DNA from: Denitratimonas yunnanensis (SeqCode)
GTDB taxonomy: Bacteria > Pseudomonadota > Gammaproteobacteria > Xanthomonadales > Xanthomonadaceae
Direction: 5' to 3'
Assembly: GCA_026410415.1 (NCBI GenBank)
Contig: JAPMLR010000001.1
Span: 434,001 to 498,000 of the forward strand
Length of the DNA stretch: 64,000 nt
Shown here: positions 17,785 through 25,816 of the stretch, piece by piece
Numbering within the stretch: the first letter of the stretch is position 1
Layout: every line of letters begins with the position of its first letter
Notes under the pieces: generated by a model
Databases searched by the model: none
Told to the model about the DNA's origin: nothing
What the model saw: the letters and a program-made list of their open reading frames with translations, nothing else
Made by a program: the position numbers and the translations under genes

Positions 17785-18171
17785 TCAGCGCTGCTGACTC
17801 TTCTTCTTGTCGCGCGGCAGATTGCCGTAACGGGAGATGTGGCGGTACAGCGCCAGGTCATCGTTCTCCAGATAATCGCCTTCCACGCTGGCGAGCACAT
17901 CACCATCGAACACCAGCGTCAGGTTGCGCACGTCCGTCGCCGCCCCACGTCGGCTGATGGTGGAGATGTAGTCCCAGCGCGAGCTGTGGAAAGGATCCTC
18001 CACCGACGGCGTGCCCAGCAGGCTGTGGACCTGCCGTTTGGTCAGGCCCGGCTTGACCTGGGCCACGGCGTCGGGATCGAGCAGGTTGCCCTGGTACACA
18101 TCCACCTTGTAGATCAACCCGCAGCCGGTGAGGCTGGCGGCGAGCAAGGCAGAAACGAGGAGCTTGTGCAT
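17785..18171 (-). CDS. bamE: Outer-membrane assembly lipoprotein BamE (128 aa)
   Basis: Lipoprotein of the beta-barrel assembly complex at the inner face of the outer membrane. The start at 18171 gives a short signal peptide ending SLTG-Cys17. Family features: QGNLLDPDAVAQVKPGLTKR, then VHSLLGTPSVEDPFHSSRWD, then YLENDDLALY. The tail ends with a basic RDKKKSQQR. Divergent from fur, which matches gene order in related genera. Confidence 0.95.
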   Translation of the reverse strand: MHKLLVSALLAASLTGCGLIYKVDVYQGNLLDPDAVAQVKPGLTKRQVHSLLGTPSVEDPFHSSRWDYISTISRRGAATDVRNLTLVFDGDVLASVEGDYLENDDLALYRHISRYGNLPRDKKKSQQR

Positions 18172-18344
18172 CGGCTGGTCCACGAAAGAAGAAAATCGCG
18201 CCGATGATACACTAGGCCTGTTCCGCGGAACGAACGGCATGTCGCACACGACTGCTCTTCATCATAACGCCCAGCCCACTCGCACGCTGGGTACGCCGCC
18301 CACCGCCGCATGACGCTGGCGACACGAGACGATGGAGGACTCGC

Positions 18345-18752
18345 ATGGAATCGCAGGAACTTCGCAAGGCTGGACTCAAGGTCACTCACCCCCGGGTGCG
18401 CATTCTCGATATCCTCGAGAAAGCCAGTCCACGCCACATGACCGCCGAAGACATCTACCGCCAACTCAAGGACTTGGACGAAGACATTGGCTTGGCCACG
18501 GTGTATCGCGTGCTGACCCAGTTCGAGGCGGCCGGCCTCGTGCTCAAGCACAACTTCGAGGGTGGGCAGGCGGTGTTCGAGCTGGATCGCGGCGAGCACC
18601 ACGACCACATGGTCGACATCGAGACCGGCAAAGTGATCGAGTTCTCGCACCCGGACATCGAGCGCCTGCAGCACGAGATCGCCGAAGCGCACGGCTACGT
18701 GATCGAAGACCACTCGCTCGTGCTGTATGTTCGTGCCAAACGCAGGAAATAG
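18345..18752 (+). CDS. fur: Ferric uptake regulator (135 aa)
   Basis: Iron-responsive repressor. N-terminal winged helix: LRKAGLKVTHPRVRILDILE and GLATVYRVLTQFEAAGLVLK. Metal-site histidines HHDH lie at 85-88 and a His at residue 112-123. The CxxC pair found at this place in E. coli is replaced by Asp91 and Thr94 (DIET) and the protein has no cysteine at all. Cys-less Fur proteins occur in pseudomonads and xanthomonads, so it is probably functional without a structural zinc. Divergent from bamE. Confidence 0.95.
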   Translation: MESQELRKAGLKVTHPRVRILDILEKASPRHMTAEDIYRQLKDLDEDIGLATVYRVLTQFEAAGLVLKHNFEGGQAVFELDRGEHHDHMVDIETGKVIEFSHPDIERLQHEIAEAHGYVIEDHSLVLYVRAKRRK

Positions 18753-18831
18753 CGCTTGCACGATGAATCGCAGCCTCGCCACACCCGTACCGGATCGCCG
18801 TGCGCGGGTGTTCTCGTGAAATAATCCCGCA

Positions 18832-20796
18832 ATGAACACACCTTCCATTCCTGCGGCAGGCTTTGCCGCACTGTCCCTGTCTGCACCGTTGTTGCAGGCG
18901 CTTTCCGATGTCGGCTACGAAGCTCCCTCGCCGATCCAGGCCGCCACCATCCCGCCGCTGATGGAGGGGCGAGACCTGGTCGGTCAGGCCCAGACCGGCA
19001 CCGGCAAGACTGCCGCTTTCGCGCTTCCCGTCCTCAATCGCATCGACACCACCCAACCACGTACCCAGGCGCTTGTACTGGCTCCGACGCGCGAGCTGGC
19101 GATCCAGGTGGCCGAGGCGTTCCAGAAATACGCCACCCACCTGCCCGGCTTCCACGTGCTGCCGATCTATGGCGGCCAGGGGTATGGCACCCAGTTGCAC
19201 GGCCTCAAGCGTGGCGCCCATGTCGTCGTGGCCACGCCCGGACGCCTGATCGATCATCTCGAGCGCGGCTCGCTCGACCTCTCGCACCTCAAGGTTCTGG
19301 TTCTGGACGAAGCCGACGAGATGCTGCGCATGGGATTCATCGACGATGTCGAGGCGATCCTGCAGAAAACCCCGCCAGGGCGTCAGGTCGCGTTGTTTTC
19401 CGCCACGATGCCACCCCAGATCCGCCGCATCGCGCAAACCTATCTCAACAATCCGATCGATGTCGCCATCGAGGCCAAGACCCGTACCGCGACCAATATC
19501 CATCAGCGCTACTGGCTGGTGGGCGGCATGCAGAAGTTGGATGCCATCACGCGCCTGCTCGAAGTGGAAACCTTCGACGGCATGATCGTGTTCGCCCGCA
19601 CCAAGCAGGCCACGGAAGAGCTGGCCGATCGCTTGCAGGCGCGCGGCTTCGCCGCCTCCGCGATCAACGGCGACATCCCGCAACCGCTGCGCGAGCGTGC
19701 GGTGCAGAAGCTCAAGGACGGCCAGCTCGACATCCTCGTCGCCACCGACGTCGCCGCGCGCGGCCTGGACGTGGAGCGCATCAGTCACGTGCTGAACTAC
19801 GACATTCCCTACGATGTGGAAAGCTACGTCCACCGCATCGGTCGCACCGGCCGCGCCGGACGCAGTGGCGAAGCGATCCTGTTCGTGACCCCCCGCGAGC
19901 GCGGCATGCTGCGCGCGATCGAACGCGCCACCCGCCAGCCGATCGAGCCGATGACGATGCCATCCTCGAGCCAGGTCAACGATCAGCGCATCGCACGCTT
20001 CCGCCAACGTATCGAGGCAACGCTCGCCAACGAAGATCTCGACCTCTTCCGAAGCCTGCTGGTCGACCTGGAGCGCGAGCAGGAAACGTCGATGCTCGAC
20101 ATCGCCGCCGCGCTGGCGCGAATGGCACAGGGCGACACGCCGTTGCTGATGCGACCGGACCCCGAGCCGGCGCCGCCGCGCCCGGAGCACAAGCCCGCAG
20201 CGCGCCACGCGGCCGCCCAGAATGACGCTTTCGCGCCCCCCCCTCCTCGCCGGACAGCCGCGCGACACGAGGAGGGTTTTGAAACCTACCGCATTGCCGT
20301 CGGCCACCTGCACCACGTCAAGCCCGGCAACATCGTCGGCGCCATTGCCAACGAGGCCGGACTCGAGTCGCGCTACATCGGCCGAATCGACATCCGCGAT
20401 GATCACAGCTACGTGGACCTGCCGCTTGGCATGCCCGCGGAAACCCTCACCCATCTCCAGAACGTATGGGTGGCCGGACAGCGCCTGCGGATTTCCCGCC
20501 ATGAGGGCGAGATTCCATTGCCGCCTCCGATTCGACGCAGCGCACCGCACGCCATGCGTGAGTTCGATGCGCCGCGTCACGGCAAGCCGCGTCCGCGATC
20601 AGACTCCGCGTCGAACGGATTCGATCCGACACAACGTCCCCGCCCTCACGGGAAGCGTCCGCAGCCACGCTCGAACGATGCCGCGCCGGGGCAACGCCCC
20701 ACGCATCGTGGCCCGGCGGATGAGCGTACCGGGGCAGCGCCCCCTCGCAAACCTGGCGGAAAGCCCGGATTCAAGCCTTTCGGAAAGCAGCGGTAA
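18832..20796 (+). CDS. deaD: DEAD-box ATP-dependent RNA helicase, DeaD/CsdA type (654 aa)
   Basis: Cold-shock and ribosome-assembly type RNA helicase. Helicase core motifs in order: Q motif (SPIQAATIP), AQTGTGKT (53-60), PTRELA, DEAD (159-162), SAT, then HRIGRTGRAGR. A DbpA-like RNA-binding domain occupies about residues 482-560 (FETYRIAVGHLHHVKPGNIV, then SYVDLPLGMP). The C-terminal 100 residues are Arg/Pro/Gly rich and disordered. A simple inverted repeat follows the stop. Standalone gene after fur. Confidence 0.95.
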   Translation: MNTPSIPAAGFAALSLSAPLLQALSDVGYEAPSPIQAATIPPLMEGRDLVGQAQTGTGKTAAFALPVLNRIDTTQPRTQALVLAPTRELAIQVAEAFQKYATHLPGFHVLPIYGGQGYGTQLHGLKRGAHVVVATPGRLIDHLERGSLDLSHLKVLVLDEADEMLRMGFIDDVEAILQKTPPGRQVALFSATMPPQIRRIAQTYLNNPIDVAIEAKTRTATNIHQRYWLVGGMQKLDAITRLLEVETFDGMIVFARTKQATEELADRLQARGFAASAINGDIPQPLRERAVQKLKDGQLDILVATDVAARGLDVERISHVLNYDIPYDVESYVHRIGRTGRAGRSGEAILFVTPRERGMLRAIERATRQPIEPMTMPSSSQVNDQRIARFRQRIEATLANEDLDLFRSLLVDLEREQETSMLDIAAALARMAQGDTPLLMRPDPEPAPPRPEHKPAARHAAAQNDAFAPPPPRRTAARHEEGFETYRIAVGHLHHVKPGNIVGAIANEAGLESRYIGRIDIRDDHSYVDLPLGMPAETLTHLQNVWVAGQRLRISRHEGEIPLPPPIRRSAPHAMREFDAPRHGKPRPRSDSASNGFDPTQRPRPHGKRPQPRSNDAAPGQRPTHRGPADERTGAAPPRKPGGKPGFKPFGKQR

Positions 20797-20811
20797 CAGG
20801 TATTCCGGCGT

Positions 20812-20835
20812 CCGGTACGGCACCGCCCGTACCGG
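20812..20835 (+). terminator. Hairpin after deaD
   Basis: Perfect 9-bp stem CCGGTACGG/CCGTACCGG with a 6-nt loop, 15 bases after the stop codon. No T-run follows. Confidence 0.45.
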
Positions 20836-20939
20836 TCAGGCCGGCGTGTGATCATCCCGCCGGGCCTCTGTCTGGTGCATGTGCGGCGACGCATGCCAGC
20901 ACCGGCCGCGACAGAGAGGCAAAACTCGGCTGGTGCGCA

Positions 20940-21383
20940 CTACAGACGGTCGGAGTACGCATACCAGCGCATGTGGATCGTGCCATCGACAACACTGACG
21001 GTGCTGAAACCCAGACGCGCATACAACGCCAGGGCGGGATTCTCCCGGTAAACCCGAAGCTGCACCCCTTGGTATCCACGTTCGACGGCCAATGCCTGCA
21101 CCTGCTCCACCGCCCAGGTCCCGATGCCCCGGCCCTGATACGCCGGAAGGATCTGGAGATCCCTGAGGCCCAGGGCATCCTGCTCCGGCAGTAGCCGCAA
21201 CAGGCCGACCACCTGCCCTTCCGCCAGGATCATGAGGTTATCCAGCTCGGTCCAGCTCGTGAGGAAGCGCGTGGAATCCCATGGAATGCCACGGGAAACA
21301 AGGTAGTCTTCCATGTTGGAGCGGCTGAGTGATTCGCAAAAATCGCGATCGTTTTCAACTGCAGGACGCAGCAACCAGCTCAT
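20940..21383 (-). CDS. GNAT family N-acetyltransferase (147 aa)
   Basis: Acetyl-CoA-dependent acetyltransferase of unknown substrate. I use the ATG at 21383, giving SWLLRPAVENDRDFCESLSR. Acetyl-CoA motif A is LQILPAYQGRGIGTWAVEQV, and the C-terminal YARLGFSTVSVVDGTIHMRW fits the fold. It ends close to the deaD hairpin (convergent). The IS5 remnant lies about 40 bases upstream of its start, so its promoter may have been changed by the insertion. Confidence 0.85.
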   Translation of the reverse strand: MSWLLRPAVENDRDFCESLSRSNMEDYLVSRGIPWDSTRFLTSWTELDNLMILAEGQVVGLLRLLPEQDALGLRDLQILPAYQGRGIGTWAVEQVQALAVERGYQGVQLRVYRENPALALYARLGFSTVSVVDGTIHMRWYAYSDRL

Positions 21384-21422
21384 GGTTCCAAGGTACCGCA
21401 CGCGAAGGCAGACGGCAGGCCA

Positions 21423-21588
21423 TCCCACGGGATGACCTGTTCCATTTCCGCGAGAAACACTTCCCGCCGTGTGCACTTGCGCTTGCCGCGGTACTCGGCA
21501 TCGCCAAAAGTGAGTTGATTCATGTGGTCATTGTCGCCCATCCGGGCTGGAGGTGGTGCGGAGCAAGGGCTGGCGACTTGTTCAGACC
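21423..21588 (-). mobile_element. IS5-family element, second 5' fragment
   Basis: Minus-strand copy of the same IS5 start as at 13567, nearly identical through MNQLTFGDAEYRGKRKCTRR and on to EMEQVIPW, after which similarity ends at about 21423. Its outer end (CTTGTTCAGACC) runs straight into the TTAG target of the MITE at 21593. Transposase body and far end are missing. Confidence 0.8.
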
Positions 21589-21717
21589 TTAGGGAACGTC
21601 TGAACAAGTCTCCGTGCGTCATCCCGGCGAAAGTCGGGATCTATGATTTTCAATAACTTGCCCAAGAGCCAGATTCCGGCTTTCGCCGGAATGACGCCTT
21701 GTTCAGAGGTTCCTTAG
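21589..21717. mobile_element. 121-bp MITE related to IS5, with TTAG target duplication
   Basis: The element spans 21593-21713. Ends GGAACGTCTGAACAAG and its partner (GGAACCTCTGAACAAG read from the other side) match at 15 of 16 positions and resemble the IS5 ends in this window. TTAG flanks both sides (21589-21592, 21714-21717). A second inner inverted repeat is 16 of 17 matched (21618-21634 with 21680-21696, CGTCATCCCGGCGAAAG type). No coding capacity. It is embedded in the end of the IS5 remnant and its right target copy contains the stop codon of the CAP gene. Confidence 0.85.
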
Positions 21718-22427
21718 GGCAAAAGCTCGAAACCATTAAAAAATATCGTGTCACCCGACGGTACCGCCGAACAGAGGCCGTCATTGCAAAATGGGTGGGA
21801 CGTCGGACAGGCCGAACACGCCTCTCCAATGGTGAAAGGCGACTGGCCCAGGTAGTTACCGCCGGGCGAGTAGTTGCACACGGTGCCAGCGGCAGGTGTA
21901 TAGCCGCAGCCGACCTTGTATGTGCTCGACCAAAGCACCTGGGTATAGTGGCTAGTGATGCCGGAACAACCCCCGTCTCCATGATAGTTTTGCCGCTCGG
22001 AACAGTCGTTGCCGCCCCAGGCTGTCGGCCAGATGAAATCAACCCACGCGCGAGTTGCGCCGCCAGTCGCATGGTCCTGCGGACCGCCGCTGTACCAACT
22101 TTCACCGACGTAGCCGGATCCGCCGCAAGCAGCGTAGTCCGCTGTTCTGTTCGCGTTGTGAGTGAATGGCGAGGAGCTGGGGATTGTATTGATGTAGGCC
22201 TGAGCCACGCATTCGAGCGCCATGTCGTACTCGATCTCCAGCATGGCTGTCGCGGTGACAGTGGAAACGACATCGGGCCCGCCAGGTCCGATCGCGTCGC
22301 GACGAAGACGATTGTGCTCGGAGACAATGAAAGCGCGGGTTTCATCCGTCATTTGCGCTCGCGCATCGCTTGGCACCACTGCTGAAAACAGCGGTGACAA
22401 CATCAGAACCATGAGCAGAATACGCAT
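21714..22427 (-). CDS. Secreted CAP/SCP-domain protein (237 aa)
   Basis: Exported protein of the CAP (SCP/PR1) superfamily; bacterial members have varied or unknown roles. Signal peptide about 1-24 (ending SDARA). CAP domain features: EHNRLRRDAIG, LECVAQAYINT, HYTQVLWSSTYKVGCGY and a later VCNYSPGGNYLGQSPF. It has many cysteines, as expected for a secreted protein. The C-terminal CSACPTSHPFCNDGLCSAVP is followed by GDTIFFNGFELLP. That short IFF-x-GFE tail looks like one seen at the ends of other exported proteins in related bacteria, possibly an anchoring or sorting signal (recollection, not checked). The stop codon lies within the MITE target duplication. Confidence 0.85.
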   Translation of the reverse strand: MRILLMVLMLSPLFSAVVPSDARAQMTDETRAFIVSEHNRLRRDAIGPGGPDVVSTVTATAMLEIEYDMALECVAQAYINTIPSSSPFTHNANRTADYAACGGSGYVGESWYSGGPQDHATGGATRAWVDFIWPTAWGGNDCSERQNYHGDGGCSGITSHYTQVLWSSTYKVGCGYTPAAGTVCNYSPGGNYLGQSPFTIGEACSACPTSHPFCNDGLCSAVPSGDTIFFNGFELLP

Positions 22428-22597
22428 CTAAAAAACTCCTTGGATACACGTTGTTCACACCCATCAAAACCGAAAAGCCATGATGTTCGTGCGAGTTGTC
22501 AGTCAGGCCTGCAAAATTCCAGATCAATCCAGGCGGATTCAACATTGATTCGCAACACCTCGATTGCGAGGAGGCTCGGGCGACCTGATCTGAGCCG

Positions 22598-22935
22598 CTT
22601 CACCGCCAAGTGGAGTTGCCCATGGCCTCAAGGCGCCTGAACCAGGAAGAACAATACCTCATCCAGGCCCATCGCCAGGCCGGCTTTTCGATGCACGACA
22701 TTGCGCAGACACTGGATCGTGCGGTCAGCACCGTCGCCGGGAGCTGCGACGCAATGGCAGTCCCCGTGGCTACGCGAAGCGCGAGCCCAGCACAGGCGTT
22801 GGGCAGCGCCGCAGTCGCGCCAGCCAGCGCCCACGCATCGATGGCGAGCGCATCCGGAAGATCGACGTCTTGCTGGCCGAGGACCTGAGTCCCGGGCAAA
22901 TCGCCGGCAGTGCGAAACCGGCGAGCCAGGCCTGA
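22598..22935 (+). pseudogene. IS30-family transposase, N-terminal remnant with frameshift
   Basis: The left end resembles the IS30 end at 13776 (CACTTxGCGGT-GAA when reverse-complemented). From ATG 22622 it reads MASRRLNQEEQYLIQAHRQA, then GFSMHDIAQTLDRAVSTVA, the IS30 helix-turn-helix. Near 22740 one base appears missing: the next frame continues RELRRNGSPRGYAKRE and later RIDGERIRKIDVLLAEDLSP before a stop at about 22933-22935. The catalytic half is absent. The fragment ends just before murD2's stop codon. Confidence 0.75.
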
Positions 22936-23019
22936 ATCAACGTGTCGTCCGCGATGGAGTCTCGACTGCTCGCGCAACGCTGAAACTCCGATCGACAACA
23001 AGGCCGGAATCGCCACGGA

Positions 23020-24459
23020 TCAGCTGACTCCCAACCCCGGGATGGCACTGATCCTCTCCGGATCGAAGCCCGACACCTGGGCGAAATGCCGGCCACGTTC
23101 CACGTAGTCCCGGTAGCGCGGGAAACTCGGTGCGCCGGGTGAAAGCAGCACCACGCCATCGGAACCGATGCATTGTTCCGCCAGACGAACGGCTTCGGGC
23201 ATGTCCGGCGCCTCATGCAGGGCAAATCGCCCACCCCGCGCGGCAAACTTGAGGCCTTCGGCAATCTGCGGGCCATTCTGCCCCATCGTGATGACCGCCA
23301 TGGGCGGCTCGCGACTCATCCGTTCGAAAAACACCGACCAGTCCAGACCGCGATCGTAGCCGCCCACCAGAATCGCAACGCGACGGCTGGCGAAACAATC
23401 CAGCGCCGCCAGCGAGGCGTAAGGCGTGGTGCTGATGGAGTCGTTGACGTACTCGCGTCCGTCATGGTGCCCGATGGTTTGAAGGCGATGCGGCAACGGA
23501 CGGAAACCGGCCGCATGCGGCGCCAACCGCACTGCGTCGAATCCCATGGCCTCGATCGCCGTCAGCGCGGCGCAGAGGTTGCCGCGATTGTGCGCGCCTG
23601 GCAGCGCCAGCCCGGATGCATCGATGACCGGCTCGTCGCCGCGATGGATCGTGGCGCCACGCACATGCCAGCCCTGGCGTGCGTTGAACCACCACAACTT
23701 CGCCGCCTGTGTGCCACCGGCTTCCGGCCCGAGATCGATTTCCGAAGCCGACCCCTGCAAGGCAGGCCGACGGCCGAATGCGGCGAGGCGCGCATCGGCC
23801 GCATTCAGCACCAGATGCCCGGGATTGGCCGACGTCGCCAATGCCAGCTTGTCGTTGATGTAGCGTTCTTCGCTGCCATGCCAGTCCAGATGTTCCGGAT
23901 AGAGGTTCAGGACGACCGCCACCTCCGGGGCAACCGCATCGCGGGTCTGGTAACTGGACAACTCCAGCGCGTAGATCTCCGGAACCGGTTCGGGATCGAT
24001 CAGATCAAGCAGCGGCATGCCGATGTTTCCGGCAAGCGCGGTCCGCGTTCCTCCGGCACGCAACAGATGCGCGATCAATGCGGTGGTCGTGCTCTTGCCC
24101 TTGGTGCCTGTCACGCAGAGGGTTCGCGCTGCAGGGTTCTCGCCAAACCACAAGGCCGTGCCGGAGGTAAAGCAGGCTCCCCGCGCCAGCGCCTGCGCCG
24201 CCGCTCCGTGGTACGGGCTGATACCGGGCGACTTGATCACGACGTCGAAGCGTGCCAGCAAATCGGCGGAGACTTCCTCGGTGAAGATGTACAGCGCCGG
24301 ATCACCCAGCTCCATTGCCTCGGCTGCCTCGGCCGGCGTGCACAACAACGCGAGCGGCGTGCGCGGAAGACTCCAGCGCAATGCGGCCAGGGTGGCACGG
24401 CCTTCGTTGCCGTAACCCCAGATCGCGACTCGCTTGCCTTCAAGATCGGAAAGTTTCAA
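23020..24459 (-). CDS. murD2: MurD2, UDP-MurNAc-L-Ala--L-Glu ligase (479 aa)
   Basis: MurD-like ATP ligase adding L-glutamate, rather than D-glutamate, to UDP-MurNAc-L-Ala, as described for Xanthomonas. Start: TTG at 24459 gives KLSDLEGKRVAIWGYGNEGR, the expected N-terminus; no ATG is in frame nearby. The ATP site GTKGKSTTTALIAH and the later NLYPEHLDWHGSEERYINDK and YVNDSISTTP are typical Mur-ligase motifs. The start overlaps the end of murL by 20 bases, so the two are coupled. The product is then epimerised by MurL. The stop codon abuts the IS30 debris but the gene is complete. Confidence 0.88.
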   Translation of the reverse strand: MKLSDLEGKRVAIWGYGNEGRATLAALRWSLPRTPLALLCTPAEAAEAMELGDPALYIFTEEVSADLLARFDVVIKSPGISPYHGAAAQALARGACFTSGTALWFGENPAARTLCVTGTKGKSTTTALIAHLLRAGGTRTALAGNIGMPLLDLIDPEPVPEIYALELSSYQTRDAVAPEVAVVLNLYPEHLDWHGSEERYINDKLALATSANPGHLVLNAADARLAAFGRRPALQGSASEIDLGPEAGGTQAAKLWWFNARQGWHVRGATIHRGDEPVIDASGLALPGAHNRGNLCAALTAIEAMGFDAVRLAPHAAGFRPLPHRLQTIGHHDGREYVNDSISTTPYASLAALDCFASRRVAILVGGYDRGLDWSVFFERMSREPPMAVITMGQNGPQIAEGLKFAARGGRFALHEAPDMPEAVRLAEQCIGSDGVVLLSPGAPSFPRYRDYVERGRHFAQVSGFDPERISAIPGLGVS

Positions 24460-25816
24460 GGATGCGCATCCAGAGGGAGTCGGGAATGCCGTGCTCACCC
24501 ATGGGGTCGAGCAATGGCGGCAGGGGCGTGGCTTCGATATGCGGCGCGATGTCGCGGACAAAGCGTCGCACGAGCGCGTCCTCGCGCCAATCCGGGCGGC
24601 CACTCAGTTCGAAAAACGCGGCGCGTGCTTCACGCCCTTCGCCGACACATTCGAAGGGCTTGTGCGCACCGTATTCGATCAGCGCATCAAAGCCCTCGGC
24701 CTGAGCAGGCTCGTCGAGCAGATTGCGACCGAAGATCGCGGTGAGGCGTGGCTTGGGCATGAAGGGCGCCAGCGCGAGGAACACGAACTGGCACTTCGGG
24801 CAGATCCCGCACCAGCGGCTGTCCGGGCGCGGTCCGGTAAGATGGAAATTGCGGTTGCAACTGGAGAACACCGCATCGTAGCGGTCGATTTTCGCGAATT
24901 GCCGCGCCACCGCCAATTCCGAGAGCGGGCGAAGCAACGAGTAATACCGGAGATCGGCAGCCACATGCCCTCGCACGTACGTTGCGAAGGCGCGCTCGAA
25001 TGCCCAGCCCTTGGACCACTGGTGGTTCACCTCGCCGGCGCCGGGAATCAGACTGCCGTAGCTCGCCGAACGCTCGTTGGAGAAAACCACGTGATCGGCA
25101 TTCAGCAACACGGCGGCGAGCACGAGAATGGCTGAATTCACCGCCGTCACGGGAATGTGGCCGTTCCACGCGCCTTGCTTGTTGAACTCGAACAACGCCG
25201 GCGCCAGTTGCCGCCCGATGCGCAACACCGGCAATCCCGTGTGTTCCGCACAGCGTTGGATCAACGGCGACGTACCGATGAAGCTGACCGATTGCGTGAT
25301 ACCTGCGGCGCGCAGCACCTCGATCGAGACAAGCGAATCCTTGCCGCCGCCGATGGCGGTGAGCGCGTGCGACGCCAGTCCGAGCGGTGCCGCAACGTGC
25401 ACCGTCGCACCTGCTTCGAAACGGATCCGCCCTTGCAGCGACATGCCATTGCGATAAGCGAATTCGCCCAGCCCCTGCTCGTAAACCGCCGTGACCAGCG
25501 CCGCGAGTGCCGGGTCGGGCGCATCGCCCTCCAGCACGATTTCCGGCGGCAACGCGGCCTTGTAATAACTGACACCGGCAATCAGGTGCAGCAGGCGCAA
25601 CGCCGCACCCACGGCGCGGCGGCGCGACGCATCCAGCGCGAACGGTGCACCGGGAAACTGGAGGGACTCGACCAGTTCCGGACCTTCGTCGAAGGCGTAG
25701 ACCAGTTCGACGTGACCACTGGCCTCGTCCAGCGTGGCGCGAACGAATCGGAATCGCCGGATCGCGTCGCGTCGAAAGACGAAGCCCTCGCCCACCGCTT
25801 GTCGCACATCAGTCAT
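24440..25816 (-). CDS. murL: MurL, UDP-MurNAc-L-Ala-L-Glu epimerase (458 aa)
   Basis: Converts the terminal L-Glu of UDP-MurNAc-L-Ala-L-Glu to D-Glu, making the D-Glu of peptidoglycan without a free glutamate racemase. Assigned by family features and by pairing with murD2. Visible: ALTAIGGGKDSLVSIEVL (a PP-loop-like SGGxDS pattern), VVFSNERSASYGSLI, and a WCGICPKCQF cysteine cluster. The ATG at 25816 overlaps the lysAC stop by 8 bases. Order lysAC-murL-murD2 on one strand suggests a single transcript. Confidence 0.88.
   Translation of the reverse strand: MTDVRQAVGEGFVFRRDAIRRFRFVRATLDEASGHVELVYAFDEGPELVESLQFPGAPFALDASRRRAVGAALRLLHLIAGVSYYKAALPPEIVLEGDAPDPALAALVTAVYEQGLGEFAYRNGMSLQGRIRFEAGATVHVAAPLGLASHALTAIGGGKDSLVSIEVLRAAGITQSVSFIGTSPLIQRCAEHTGLPVLRIGRQLAPALFEFNKQGAWNGHIPVTAVNSAILVLAAVLLNADHVVFSNERSASYGSLIPGAGEVNHQWSKGWAFERAFATYVRGHVAADLRYYSLLRPLSELAVARQFAKIDRYDAVFSSCNRNFHLTGPRPDSRWCGICPKCQFVFLALAPFMPKPRLTAIFGRNLLDEPAQAEGFDALIEYGAHKPFECVGEGREARAAFFELSGRPDWREDALVRRFVRDIAPHIEATPLPPLLDPMGEHGIPDSLWMRILETFRS

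Noticed and set aside
18544..20580. Long 678-codon antisense frame across deaD
   Set aside because: Shadow of a high-GC coding strand. deaD has all helicase motifs and the antisense product has none.
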